Part shown: piece after piece, positions 23,242 to 31,785 of the stretch
Position numbering within the stretch: the stretch's first letter is position 1
How the letters are laid out: the number at the start of each line of letters is the position of its first letter
Assembly: GCA_965227535.1 (NCBI GenBank)
Contig: OZ245761.1
Span: forward strand, 744,001-808,000
Length of the DNA stretch: 64,000 nt
Reading direction: 5' to 3'
Source of the DNA: SZUA-430 sp965227535
Lineage (GTDB): Bacteria; Pseudomonadota; Alphaproteobacteria; Micropepsales; Micropepsaceae
Notes under the pieces: model-generated
Told to the model about the DNA's origin: nothing
Seen by the model: the letters and a program-made list of their open reading frames with translations, nothing else
Database searches by the model: none
Made by a program: the position numbers and the translations under genes

Positions 23242-26200
23242 ATGAACGTGGCCGCACGCGCTGGGACGGCGAAGCGCCGCGCCCGGATCACCGCCTTTGC
23301 TTTGATCGTCGCGCCGGCATTCGCCGGTGCGGCGAACGCAGCCGACGCCACCATCTCGAGCGCACGCACGAATGCCGCGCAAACCGCGACCGCCGACGGG
23401 ACGAGCGCCGGCGACATCACGGTGACATCAGCGGGCTCCGTCACCACCACGGCCGGCCCTTCAGTGACGCTGAATTCGGATAACGACATCACCAACGCCG
23501 GCACGATCAAGGCCTCCGGCACAACGAACGCCGTAGCCGTACTCATCGAAGGCGGCATCACCGGCTCGCTCACCAGTACCGGCACGATCACCGCGCTCAA
23601 CGTCGACTCCGACGACATCGCGCTGGGCAGCGGCAATATCGCTCTGTGGGTTTCGGGCGGCAGCGACTTCATCGGCAACGTCACCCTCGACACCGGCTCG
23701 ACCACAAGCGCGGGCGGGGACAACTCATTCGCCGTCGCGATCGATACCTCGATCGTCGGCGACATCGCCATCGATGGCACGGTCGCCGCCCACGGCGCGG
23801 CCGCCACCGCGATCGCCGTGAACGGCGCGGTCGACGGCAACTTCAAGATCACCAGCAACGGCGTCATCACCGCGACGGGCGAAGGCGCTCATGGCCTTCT
23901 GCTGGCCGCCCCCCTCACCGGCGCTTTCGGCTCTGCCGGCTCACTGACCGCCAGCGCGTTCGAAAGCGGCTTCGACTTCACCGACGCGACGGTCTACCCA
24001 ACAGCCAACTACGCCCTCGGCATCGGCGCTTCCATCGACGGTGGCATTCAACTGAAGGCGGCGAGCGATGTCCTCGGCACCAACGCCGAAAACGGCGTCT
24101 GGATCTCCGCAGTCTTGGCGGCCTCGCCCTCGTCCATCACCCTGGGTATCGTCGACGCGACGGATCTGCCTTACGGCTTCATCAATAGCGGGTCGATCGG
24201 GGCGACAATGTCGCTTGCGAATCCAACCGTCCGCGCGCTGGCGATCGAAGGGACGTCGTCCACCCCGGTCTTCATTGAGGGCGGCATACTGAACGCCGGC
24301 AGCCTGGGCGCGACGCGCGGCGGCGACGGCACGACGATTGCGATATCGATCGGTGACAACGTTCAAACGCCGTTGCTGCTCAATTCCGGGACCCTCTCCT
24401 CAAGCGCCGGCGCAAGCACGGGTGTCGAAAGCGTCACCGCTTACGGCGTCTTGATCGCCGCCGGTGCCAACCTCTCGGAATTGCAGAACACCGGCACGAT
24501 GAACTTCGGCGCGGCCGGCGACGACGCCTATGCCTACGGCATCATCGACCTGTCGGGCACGCTCTTGACGGTCACGAACAGCGGTTCGATGACCGCCGCC
24601 GTCTCGTCAACCGCCGACGTCACCGATCCCGGCGATGACGATGTCGACGGCGATGTCGGTGATGGTTATGCCGAAGCCGTCATCTTGGATCTCTCGCAGG
24701 CGACCGCGGGCGCAACCGTCACCAACAGCGGGGACATCAGCGGCGCGACCCGCCTCGGCGACCACAATGACGCCGTGAACCTGATCGACGATGGCGACGA
24801 CGACGCAGACACCACCAGTGTCTGGACAGGCTCCATCGCCTTTGGTGGCGGCGACGACGTCTTCTCGATCTCAGGTGCCGGCGTCTTCACCGGCGCAATA
24901 ACGAAGGCGGACGGTACGCTGGCTGTCAGCGTCGCCGAAGGCACGCTGGCCTTGGGACGAGATGACGTGGTGACGGCGACGACGGCGGATTTCTCGTCAG
25001 CGTCCATACTGACGATCCAGCTTTCGCCGGACAACGCAACCGCCCCGCGCCTCGACATCGCCGAACGCGCCACCTTCGCCGACGGCTCGAAGATCAAGGT
25101 GACGCTTTCCGACTTCGTCACCGACGACTTCGAGGCGATCCTCGTGCGCGCGCCGCTGATCGAAGCGACGCTGACCGGTACCGAAATCGTCGTCGAGAAC
25201 ATCCCCTATCTCTACAGCGGCAGCGCCTCTCTCGTGGACGACGCGGTCGATGAAATTCGCCTGACGCTCGACATCAAGACGCCGGCGGAACTGGGCCTGA
25301 ACACCCGCCAGACGCCATTCTACGATGCGTTCATGGACGCGCTCGCTCTCACCGACAGCGACCTCGCCGCACCAATATTGGCGTTGGTGGATCAGGCGGA
25401 CTTCGTGGACGCCTTCGACGGACTGATGCCCGACACGGCGCAGGCGACCGTGCGCGCCAACTTGGCTTTGGCCGACGCGGTGGACAAGGCCGTCGCCGAG
25501 CGCACCGTCGTGATGATGAAAGGCAACAAGAAGTTCGACGGCTTGAACGGCTGGTGGTCCGGCACCTCGCGCGGGAGCACGGTTGACGCCGACGATTTGG
25601 GAAAGGGCCTCGACGGCGCCGTCACCGCCGTGACCTTCGGCGCGGAAGGCACGCTGACGCGCTGGGGCGTGGTCGGCGCAGCGCTGACCTTTGCCGCCTC
25701 GACGATGGAACAGTCGGATGGCGAAGCCACGCGCAACCGTCTCGACACCACACACGGCGTCGTCTACGCGGCGTTCGCCGCCGGCCCCGTCTACATCTCG
25801 GGCCAAGCCGGCAGCGGACTCGTCTCGAACCGGTCGGACCGCAACTTCAAGACCGCTGCCTATGATTACGACATCGAGAGCGAATGGGATTCGACGGTCA
25901 CGACGGCGTCGGCCGAGGCGGGGCTCAACGTTGCCTACGGCGGCTTCAGCCTGCGCCCGTCGGCGGGTATGTCGTGGCTCTCGCTCAGCGAAGATGCACA
26001 CGCCGAAGACAGCGGTCTCGTGGGCTTCGATCTCACCTATGACGCGTTGGACGTCGAGGTAACACGCGCCAAAGCGGGCCTAGCGCTTGCCTACACGAAG
26101 GGTGATCCGCGCGGCTCGTTCACGCAGGAACTGCGCCTGGGCTGGAGCGAATTGGTCGACGCCACCGACACCCAGGTCTCGGGATTGTTCGTCGACGGTT

Positions 26201-26370
26201 CCGTCCCCTTCCTGCTGGACACGACGCCGCTTGCGCGCAGCGAAGTGTCGGCCGGCTTCGCTCTCTCGGTGCTGACCGAGGGAGCGATGGCGGGCATTTC
26301 GTATGACGCGACGCTGGGCGATGGCGAACTCAGCCACGGCGCCAAGCTGCAAATCAGCGTGAACTTCTGA
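23242..26370 (+). CDS. Autotransporter with outer membrane beta-barrel domain
   Basis: 1042 residues. The long basic N-terminus and hydrophobic stretch end at GAANAADA (signal peptidase site near residue 34). A Thr/Ser/Gly/Ala-rich passenger of about 700 residues follows, with repeated NSGTI/NAGSL-type beta-helix turns and an acidic DDDVDGDVGDGY stretch. The last 270 or so residues, from about GWWSGTSRG to the final NF, form an autotransporter barrel ending in an aromatic Phe. The passenger would be displayed or released at the cell surface; no protease or adhesin motif was recognised. The next gene starts three bases after the stop. Confidence 0.88.
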   Translation: MNVAARAGTAKRRARITAFALIVAPAFAGAANAADATISSARTNAAQTATADGTSAGDITVTSAGSVTTTAGPSVTLNSDNDITNAGTIKASGTTNAVAVLIEGGITGSLTSTGTITALNVDSDDIALGSGNIALWVSGGSDFIGNVTLDTGSTTSAGGDNSFAVAIDTSIVGDIAIDGTVAAHGAAATAIAVNGAVDGNFKITSNGVITATGEGAHGLLLAAPLTGAFGSAGSLTASAFESGFDFTDATVYPTANYALGIGASIDGGIQLKAASDVLGTNAENGVWISAVLAASPSSITLGIVDATDLPYGFINSGSIGATMSLANPTVRALAIEGTSSTPVFIEGGILNAGSLGATRGGDGTTIAISIGDNVQTPLLLNSGTLSSSAGASTGVESVTAYGVLIAAGANLSELQNTGTMNFGAAGDDAYAYGIIDLSGTLLTVTNSGSMTAAVSSTADVTDPGDDDVDGDVGDGYAEAVILDLSQATAGATVTNSGDISGATRLGDHNDAVNLIDDGDDDADTTSVWTGSIAFGGGDDVFSISGAGVFTGAITKADGTLAVSVAEGTLALGRDDVVTATTADFSSASILTIQLSPDNATAPRLDIAERATFADGSKIKVTLSDFVTDDFEAILVRAPLIEATLTGTEIVVENIPYLYSGSASLVDDAVDEIRLTLDIKTPAELGLNTRQTPFYDAFMDALALTDSDLAAPILALVDQADFVDAFDGLMPDTAQATVRANLALADAVDKAVAERTVVMMKGNKKFDGLNGWWSGTSRGSTVDADDLGKGLDGAVTAVTFGAEGTLTRWGVVGAALTFAASTMEQSDGEATRNRLDTTHGVVYAAFAAGPVYISGQAGSGLVSNRSDRNFKTAAYDYDIESEWDSTVTTASAEAGLNVAYGGFSLRPSAGMSWLSLSEDAHAEDSGLVGFDLTYDALDVEVTRAKAGLALAYTKGDPRGSFTQELRLGWSELVDATDTQVSGLFVDGSVPFLLDTTPLARSEVSAGFALSVLTEGAMAGISYDATLGDGELSHGAKLQISVNF

Positions 26371-26373
26371 TCG

Positions 26374-27054
26374 ATGCAGCACATTCTTCTCGTCAAGCGG
26401 CGCGGGGCGGGCGATCGGGCGCTGTTCGCCCGCTTGGAGCACGCAAACATCTGCGTCTCGTGGGAAGAAGCACCTGCCGCCGCCAAGCGCCGCCTCGCCG
26501 TTCAGCGCTTCACCGCCGTTGCAATAGCGCCGGACATAGCCGCCAAGTCCCTCGACGACGTGTTGCGCGGCATGATGCGGTCGTTGCCGTCGATCGCGCT
26601 GCGCGAGCCGCCGGACCTAAGGGACCGCAAGCGCCTGACGCGGCGCGAGGCGGAACAGCGCGCGCACGCCTTCGCCGACCAGATCGCGCACGCGTTGAAC
26701 ACGCGTTCCACCCCACTAGAACCCGTCGCCGGTCGGCAGTTCGCTTTTGGCCCCTACGCTCTCAACGACGGCACGCGCGAGGTCTCGCGCCGCAATGGCC
26801 CCTCCGTACCACTGACCACAGCGGAATTCGAGCTACTCAGCGCGCTCGTGCGCATGCCCAAAAGCATCCTGTCGCGCGACGACCTGGCGCGCCGCACCGG
26901 CGTCCAGGCCGGCGGCGCGACGGAGCGCAGTGTCGATGTTCTGATCTGCCGCCTGCGCCGCAAGATAGAACCCGACCCGCGCGATCCCACCTACATCAAG
27001 ACCGTGCGCGACCGAGGTTATCTGTTCGCCGCCCCCGTTCACGTCTCGGCGTAG
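26374..27054 (+). CDS. Orphan OmpR/PhoB-type winged-helix regulator with degenerate N-domain
   Basis: 226 residues. The C-terminal 100 form an OmpR-type DNA-binding winged helix (LTTAEFELLSALV..., RSVDVLICRLRRKIE, IKTVRDRGYLF). The N-terminal half begins like a receiver (HILLV) but lacks the acidic pocket, the phospho-acceptor Asp and the Lys, so phosphorylation is unlikely. No kinase gene is nearby. It is three bases downstream of the autotransporter gene and is probably co-transcribed, possibly regulating it. Confidence 0.85.
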   Translation: MQHILLVKRRGAGDRALFARLEHANICVSWEEAPAAAKRRLAVQRFTAVAIAPDIAAKSLDDVLRGMMRSLPSIALREPPDLRDRKRLTRREAEQRAHAFADQIAHALNTRSTPLEPVAGRQFAFGPYALNDGTREVSRRNGPSVPLTTAEFELLSALVRMPKSILSRDDLARRTGVQAGGATERSVDVLICRLRRKIEPDPRDPTYIKTVRDRGYLFAAPVHVSA

Positions 27055-27144
27055 AGCAACATCGGGAAATATGGCGTCCAAATTGGATACCCCCAAAGAC
27101 GCGGAGGGACCGCAAACCCATCCGCGTTAACAAGGAGGTAACCC

Positions 27145-27654
27145 ATGCAAGTCTCAGCCAACAGCGGCGCCGCGGCCCTGCAGCAGATGCAAGCCATGCA
27201 TCAGCGCATGTTCGCCGACGCCGATAGTGACGGCGACGGTTCTTTGACCGTCGACGAGTTCAAATCGATTGGGCAAAACATGCCTGCCGGCCGGTCAAAA
27301 CCCGCCGGCGCGCCATCTGCCGAAGACATGTTTGCCAAGCTCGACACAAACGGCGATGGCAAACTTTCGTCCGCCGAAGCAGAGCCCCCACGCCCGCAAT
27401 TCGCGCCCGAGAGCATGTCGACGCTGCTGGAAAGCCAGAGCCAGGACGACCAGAATTCGCTCCTCTCGCTCTTGAGCGAGCTGACGGCCGAAACCGAAGA
27501 AGACGGTCCGTCCAGCACCAATGATCAGACATCCGCCACGACCACCACGTCGAAACTCTCGGACCTGATCGCGCAACTCGTCGAAAAGTTCTCGGACATC
27601 GAAAAGTTGACCAAATCCCCAACGTCCACCTCAACCATCGAGGTAGCTGCGTAA
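27145..27654 (+). CDS. EF-hand calcium-binding protein
   Basis: 169 residues. Two canonical EF-hand loops are present: residues 27-38 (D-x-D-x-D-G pattern ending in Glu38) and a second at DTNGDGKLSSAE near residue 67. The C-terminal half is Ser/Thr/Gln-rich and of low complexity. No signal peptide is seen. A strong AAGGAGGT ribosome site precedes the ATG. Role unknown; likely calcium buffering or sensing. Confidence 0.85.
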   Translation: MQVSANSGAAALQQMQAMHQRMFADADSDGDGSLTVDEFKSIGQNMPAGRSKPAGAPSAEDMFAKLDTNGDGKLSSAEAEPPRPQFAPESMSTLLESQSQDDQNSLLSLLSELTAETEEDGPSSTNDQTSATTTTSKLSDLIAQLVEKFSDIEKLTKSPTSTSTIEVAA

Positions 27655-27655
27655 A

Positions 27656-27703
27656 GCCAATCACGGCGAACTCGGCGATACTCTCGCCGAGTTCACTATT
27701 GGC
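27656..27703 (+). terminator. Strong two-part hairpin after the EF-hand gene
   Basis: GAACTCGGCGA / TCGCCGAGTTC (27668-27694) is a perfect 11-bp stem with a 5-base loop, enclosed by a second pairing GCCAAT / ATTGGC. No T-run follows. It probably acts as a terminator or a 3'-end RNA stabiliser. Confidence 0.6.
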
Positions 27704-27823
27704 GTCAGAAAGCGGCGGGCAGATCCGATTGCCCCCGGTTCCCGCGTTAAGACATGAGTCATAATTCTTACCGCACAATCGAACGCCAAGCAGAATCGTC
27801 ACGTCGGCCGAAGGTGTTCCACG

Positions 27824-28153
27824 ATGCGCAAAGCCCGCCTCTTCAACCTCGCCCGTAAGCGCCACAGCGCCGTGCGCTGGGGCATCGCAGGCTTCGCGGT
27901 GGCGACGGTAGCGCTCTTCGCCGCGCCCGATATGGCCTCAACGATTGGCCGCACGACGCAGCTTGCGGCCGCCGTCCCGGCGGCGCCGCAGCGTACGACC
28001 CACAACGCCGAGCAGCCCTCGGTCACCAGGATCAACTGCTCCGACTTCGACAACCAGGCCGAAGCCCAAGCCTTCCTCGCCGCGCATACCGTCAACGAAC
28101 CGCACCGGCTCGACGCCGACCGCGACGGCCTCGTCTGCGAACAACTGCCTTAA
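27824..28153 (+). CDS. Excalibur calcium-binding domain protein
   Basis: 109 residues. A basic start and one membrane/signal segment (WGIAGFAVATVALFAAPDMA) lead into an excalibur domain at residues 71-109. It has the paired cysteines (INCSDF, LVCEQ), the QAEAQAF helix and the DADRDG calcium-loop-like motif. Likely exported or membrane-anchored and facing the periplasm. It is the second small calcium-type protein in 1 kb. Confidence 0.85.
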   Translation: MRKARLFNLARKRHSAVRWGIAGFAVATVALFAAPDMASTIGRTTQLAAAVPAAPQRTTHNAEQPSVTRINCSDFDNQAEAQAFLAAHTVNEPHRLDADRDGLVCEQLP

Positions 28154-28163
28154 GGCTCAAACC

Positions 28164-29549
28164 TCAGCAATAGGGATTGCCCGCCCGGCACTGCACGTGC
28201 TGACCGTAGGCACTGACCGACGAGATGAACTGATTGAAGTCCGCGCGATCCTGCGGCGAGTAACCGCCCGATGAGGCGCCGGTCGATGACGGCGGCGCGT
28301 AGCTCGAATATCCGGAATACGAGCCAGCGGAGTACTGCCCCGCCGCACCCATAGCCGACATCGTGCCGGCCGCGACGCTCAGCACGTCGATCAGACCCTG
28401 CTCCAACCAGCTCATCCCGCCCGACGATCCGCCACCACCGGACGATTTCGGCAGCGAGGCATTGTACATATCCATGTACGGCTGACAGGAAGGCTGAAAC
28501 CCCTTGTTGAAGCAATTCTGGGCCAGCAGTTTCATCGCGCCCTGCTGATCGTAGATATTGTAGCGCGGCTGAACCTTCATGATCGCGAGATTATGACAGC
28601 CGCGCACGTTGCCTTGATCGCACAGCGTCGTCGCCAGCTTCACCGTACGCACCAAATCATCCGCCGTCGCAGCGGCGCCTTGGACGATCGCGTTCCCCAA
28701 CCCGGTGCAGCCCGGCGCGTTATCCCATTTGCAAGCCGCTCGAAAACTTGTCGCGGCCGCGTTCAAGTCCTTCAGGACCACATCACCCTTCAGCCGCATC
28801 CGTCCCGCATTGTAGCAAGCATAGAATTGCCCATACCGGCACGCGAGATCGAGCATGCGCAGCGCCTCACGGCCCTGCCGGTCACGCTCCAGCGCAAGAC
28901 CTTCCTCCAGCACGACGGACGCCAACGACAATCCGCGTTCCGCCGCAACCTTGAACCCCTTCGCCTCAGCGCGCGCGTAATAGTCCAGCGCGCGCTGCGC
29001 GTTGCGCGGCACGCCCAACCCCGTTTGATAGATGTAGCCCAGCGAAATCTGCGCCTGCGAAATGTTCAACGCCGCCGACCGCTCCATCAGCCGAACGCCT
29101 TCGACAACATCCGCCGTCACGCCGTCGCCGGTGACCAGCAGTTGACCGGCATTATAAGCAGCCTTCCCATCACCCGCTTCCGCGCCGCGCTTGTAATAAC
29201 CGAGCGCGCGCACCCGGTCTTGAGCAACACCGATACCCTTGTCGTAGTAGAGCCCAAGATTGTAGAGCGCCACCGGATGACTCTGCGCCGCCGCCTTCTC
29301 ATACCAAAGGCGCGCCTCGGTCTTCGACTGCGCAACGCCGTCGCCAAACGCATACATCGTGCCCAGCGCAAACTGCGCCTGCGCAAACCCACCCTCAGCC
29401 GCCTGCCGGATCAGCGGAAGCGCCTCACCAAACTTACCCGCCCGCCCCAGCGCCTCACCCCGCGCATAAAGCTCCTCCAAACTCTCCGCCGAACAAACGC
29501 CCACCGCCGCGGCGAGCCAAACCAACCCAACCAACAAAAACCGCATCAC
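28164..29549 (-). CDS. Sel1-repeat (tetratricopeptide-like) exported protein
   Basis: 461 residues with a signal peptide (MMRFLLVGLVWLAAAVGVCSA) and at least five Sel1-like repeats (A-x-x-x-L-G-x-x-Y-x-x-G-x-G-V motifs) between about 40 and 220. A Cys-containing region follows (CRYGQFYACYNAGRMRLKG..., CDQGNVRGCHNLAIM), then a Ser/Gly/Tyr-rich tail. Sel1 proteins serve as periplasmic scaffolds in signalling or envelope maintenance. It is convergent with the excalibur gene. Confidence 0.87.
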   Translation of the reverse strand: MMRFLLVGLVWLAAAVGVCSAESLEELYARGEALGRAGKFGEALPLIRQAAEGGFAQAQFALGTMYAFGDGVAQSKTEARLWYEKAAAQSHPVALYNLGLYYDKGIGVAQDRVRALGYYKRGAEAGDGKAAYNAGQLLVTGDGVTADVVEGVRLMERSAALNISQAQISLGYIYQTGLGVPRNAQRALDYYARAEAKGFKVAAERGLSLASVVLEEGLALERDRQGREALRMLDLACRYGQFYACYNAGRMRLKGDVVLKDLNAAATSFRAACKWDNAPGCTGLGNAIVQGAAATADDLVRTVKLATTLCDQGNVRGCHNLAIMKVQPRYNIYDQQGAMKLLAQNCFNKGFQPSCQPYMDMYNASLPKSSGGGGSSGGMSWLEQGLIDVLSVAAGTMSAMGAAGQYSAGSYSGYSSYAPPSSTGASSGGYSPQDRADFNQFISSVSAYGQHVQCRAGNPYC

Positions 29550-29661
29550 AAAACCGTCCCCGGATCACACGCGCACAAGTCTTCAAAGCCACGGCGCTGC
29601 CGTCAATCGCTGAAATGGATGAAGTAGATGAAGGTATGGGCCATACGCTTCGAAATGCGCT

Positions 29662-29754
29662 TGGCGGAGCCGGAGGGATTCGAACCCTCGATACGACTTT
29701 TGATCGTATAACGGTTTAGCAAACCGCCGCCTTCAGCCTCTCGGCCACAGCTCC
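29662..29754 (-). tRNA. tRNA-Ser (GCT)
   Basis: A 93-base class II tRNA on the minus strand with long variable arm, anticodon GCT in TTTGCTAA and encoded CCA. It marks the last clearly chromosomal feature before the prophage. The prophage lies on its 5' side, not the 3' side normally used by tRNA-targeting integrases. Confidence 0.95.
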
Positions 29755-29832
29755 CCTCAACAATCCGTCGCGCGGTAGTTGAGAGTCCGTCTTTTGCACT
29801 GCCTTCGTTCATGGCGCAAGGGGGCCGCCCCA

Positions 29833-29855
29833 CCTATCCGGAAATCCCGGATAGG
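29833..29855. repeat. Inverted repeat at the prophage edge
   Basis: A perfect 9-bp dyad CCTATCCGG / CCGGATAGG with a 5-base spacer lies between tRNA-Ser and the last lysis gene. It could be a terminator of the late operon (no T-run) or part of the attachment region. Confidence 0.45.
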
Positions 29856-29879
29856 TCAGCGCGGCAGAGCGCGGGCAGG

Positions 29880-30095
29880 CTAGTCGATGGGCTCCATAGG
29901 CTTCGCACACAGCGCCCGATAGGCCGCGTTGTGCCCCTTGATCTGCCGTATCGTTTCGTCGGTGTCAGTCAGGCGGTCGAACGTGATGAGCCTGAAGCTC
30001 TCGCACGCCACCTTGGCCGGGTCGTGCTTAGGTGCGGCTATCGGGGTCAGCAGAGCGCAGGCTGCCAGGGTCGTCAGTAAGGATGCGGATAGCAT
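29880..30095 (-). CDS. Putative outer-membrane spanin lipoprotein (Rz1-like)
   Basis: 71 residues from ATG 30093-30095. The N-terminus is a lipoprotein signal with lipobox TLAAC, and the rest is short and soluble. It overlaps the end of the i-spanin-like frame in another reading frame, the arrangement of Rz/Rz1 pairs. Upstream in-frame codons exist, but this start gives the cleanest signal. It would join inner and outer membranes during lysis. Confidence 0.65.
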   Translation of the reverse strand: MLSASLLTTLAACALLTPIAAPKHDPAKVACESFRLITFDRLTDTDETIRQIKGHNAAYRALCAKPMEPID

Positions 30096-30258
30096 CGTCA
30101 CGAGCACGGTTCGCAATCGAAATGGCCTCCATGTCCGCTTTGAGGTTTTCTTGCTCCACCAGCGCCCGCACAGCCTCTTCCTTCGCCTTGGCATCTAGTT
30201 TGCCGAAGACGAAGTTGACGGCCTGTACGAGCGCGAGAGCGAGAGATAGCCAGGTCAC
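30028..30258 (-). CDS. Putative inner-membrane spanin (Rz-like)
   Basis: 76 residues from GTG 30256-30258, which overlaps the stop of the upstream small membrane gene (GTGA). One N-terminal membrane segment (WLSLALALVQAVNFVFG) is followed by a Lys/Glu-rich helix likely to form a coiled coil (KLDAKAKEEAVRALVEQENLKADME). The 3' third overlaps the Rz1-like gene. Function is inferred from architecture and position beside holin and endolysin. Confidence 0.6.
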   Translation of the reverse strand: MTWLSLALALVQAVNFVFGKLDAKAKEEAVRALVEQENLKADMEAISIANRARDDAIRILTDDPGSLRSADPDSRT

Positions 30259-30416
30259 TTCTCGTTCGACACCGCAGCGCGTAGGGTCGTGATACCGGCA
30301 GCGCCGAGGACGTAGGCCAACCATTCGGGGACTTCGACGCCGAACGCCTGGGCAAGCCCAACGCCAGCGGCGATGAACGCGATGATGTACGTGCGTTTTC
30401 CTTCAAGCCATTCCAT
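30255..30416 (-). CDS. Small membrane protein of the lysis cassette
   Basis: 53 residues. An AGGAG ribosome site lies 7 bases before the ATG. Two hydrophobic stretches (YIIAFIAAGVGLAQAFG, WLAYVLGAAGITTL) suggest a hairpin membrane protein. Its stop overlaps the spanin start. It may be a second holin or an antiholin. Confidence 0.65.
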   Translation of the reverse strand: MEWLEGKRTYIIAFIAAGVGLAQAFGVEVPEWLAYVLGAAGITTLRAAVSNEK

Positions 30417-30523
30417 GTGAATCTCCTATGTGTGAAAGAGCATCGGGCCGACCGTGCGCGGGAAGCTGGGGGAATCCGCGCAGTGGGTCGGGGAGCGGCC
30501 GGCCCGACACAGGCTGGGGTCGA

Positions 30524-30853
30524 TTACTCGACCGATGCGTCGCCGGATTTCACGGACGAGGCCTTGGAAGAATCAGGGGCCGTGAAGTCGCCAAGCGTGA
30601 AGGCAAGTTCCTCGACGCCTTCGCCAAGGTCGGCATCGAGCGTGCCGGAAAGTGAGCCGGTGCCCGGGGCGTCGGCTTGGAAGCGTGCCACCCATTCGCC
30701 AACTCCTGCTCCTTTGATAACTTCGAGAACGGTTGCAGGGCCGGTGATGACGACGCTGGGCGTGCCGTCCACCTTGTCGGTGGGCTTGTCGTCTTTGTCG
30801 AAGACCGTGAACGGCCAGCGGCAAGGCTTTCCTACGGGGGATTCAAAAGCCAT
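30524..30853 (-). CDS. Phage hypothetical protein, probable small beta-rich virion protein
   Basis: 109 residues with a GGAG ribosome site 8 bases before the ATG. Alternating hydrophobic/polar strands (TPSVVITGPATVLEVIKG, GEWVARFQAD) suggest an Ig-like beta fold; no catalytic motif. It sits between the lysis genes and a plus-strand small gene. Not recognised further. Confidence 0.6.
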   Translation of the reverse strand: MAFESPVGKPCRWPFTVFDKDDKPTDKVDGTPSVVITGPATVLEVIKGAGVGEWVARFQADAPGTGSLSGTLDADLGEGVEELAFTLGDFTAPDSSKASSVKSGDASVE

Positions 30854-31024
30854 TGGATTTCTCCATGCTGATTGCTCGCGACCGGCGAGCGCGGTGTTGC
30901 AATGAGGGTGGGGTTGATTCAGAATATTCGCAGCTTGGCTACGCGACCTTGCGGGGATGCCTGCGCACTAAGCGGTTGCCGAGACATCGGTACTGAGAGC
31001 CAAGCACCCAATTCAGGTGACACG

Positions 31025-31204
31025 ATGAGCGAAGACGAACAGGCCGTTGTTGCCTTCATAAAGGCTCACTTCACGCCTGCTGCGCCCTTCGTCGTCGGGT
31101 CGCTCATGTACGAAAAGCTAGTCGGATGCGGAGCGCCAAAAGAACTGCTGCATCGCTCGCGCCCTATCCCGCTACGAGCAGAAACAACGGAATCTGCCAC
31201 GTAA
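31025..31204 (+). CDS. Small plus-strand phage protein, unknown
   Basis: 59 residues (MSEDEQAVVAFIKAHFTPAAPF...), with AGGTGA five bases before the ATG. It is the only plausible plus-strand gene within the leftward late region, so it could be a cargo (moron) gene with its own promoter in 30860-31020. It overlaps the tail of a weak minus-strand frame. Not recognised. Confidence 0.4.
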   Translation: MSEDEQAVVAFIKAHFTPAAPFVVGSLMYEKLVGCGAPKELLHRSRPIPLRAETTESAT

Positions 31205-31313
31205 GCAGAAGCGTCAGGTACGCCATCGGGTGGTCCCAAACGTCTGCGGGTGGCTGCTCTGGCTTCGTGAACCGAACGCCACGCGGCGGGGGCTTTCTCA
31301 AGCGGCGAACCAC
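31164..31313 (-). CDS. Possible small membrane protein of the lysis cassette
   Basis: 49 residues from GTG 31311-31313, ending in a hydrophobic helix (MAYLTLLLTWQIPLFLLVAG). It starts inside the end of the preceding small gene and has no clear ribosome site. It overlaps the plus-strand small gene at its 3' end, so at most one of the two may be real. Confidence 0.3.
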   Translation of the reverse strand: MVRRLRKPPPRGVRFTKPEQPPADVWDHPMAYLTLLLTWQIPLFLLVAG

Positions 31314-31450
31314 ATCGCACACGAAGCGTGGCTGGAAGCCCAACCAATGCCGACGCCCGCACCAACAAGGAACGCCCACCAGGCAAGCTTGTTGCCAAGG
31401 TCGAGAGGCGTGCGCCGCAGCGGCGCGGTGATGATCCGCTGCACTTCCAT
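31298..31450 (-). CDS. Small membrane protein, lysis cassette
   Basis: 50 residues (MEVQRIITAPLRRTP..., with WWAFLVGAGVGIGWASS as one membrane segment). The ATG overlaps the holin-like gene stop by one base (TGATG), a sign of translational coupling. Possible antiholin or accessory lysis protein. Confidence 0.55.
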   Translation of the reverse strand: MEVQRIITAPLRRTPLDLGNKLAWWAFLVGAGVGIGWASSHASCAMWFAA

Positions 31451-31767
31451 CACTTGTCGTCCTTCTCATTCCCTACGCGCTTCTGGAAGTAATCCAGCGC
31501 GAGCGTCACGGCTTTAGGCCCCAGATACCCAAGCATCGAGGCAGCGAAATAGCTGACGCTTTCCGGGAGCGACCAAAACTCATGCGCGGCATAAGCCGCA
31601 ATCCCCATGACCAAGACAGTCGGCCCTTCAAGCCAAACGCGCCACCATTGGAACTTCATGCCGTGTTGGGTTTCGTGCGCGTACCGCATCGCCACACCTA
31701 GAAAAGCGGCAATGATTGAGCCTACAGCCGCCGTCATGATGTCCCACCAGTGATATAACCCGTCCAT
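31450..31767 (-). CDS. Putative phage holin
   Basis: 105 residues with three hydrophobic segments (AAVGSIIAAFLGVAM, PTVLVMGIAAYAAHEFW, SYFAASMLGYLGPKAVTLAL) and a charged C-terminus (QKRVGNEKDDK), the layout of class I holins. It sits directly downstream of the endolysin gene. It would open the inner membrane to release the endolysin. Confidence 0.75.
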   Translation of the reverse strand: MDGLYHWWDIMTAAVGSIIAAFLGVAMRYAHETQHGMKFQWWRVWLEGPTVLVMGIAAYAAHEFWSLPESVSYFAASMLGYLGPKAVTLALDYFQKRVGNEKDDK

Positions 31768-31785
31768 GCGCTTACGGTTGCCTCT

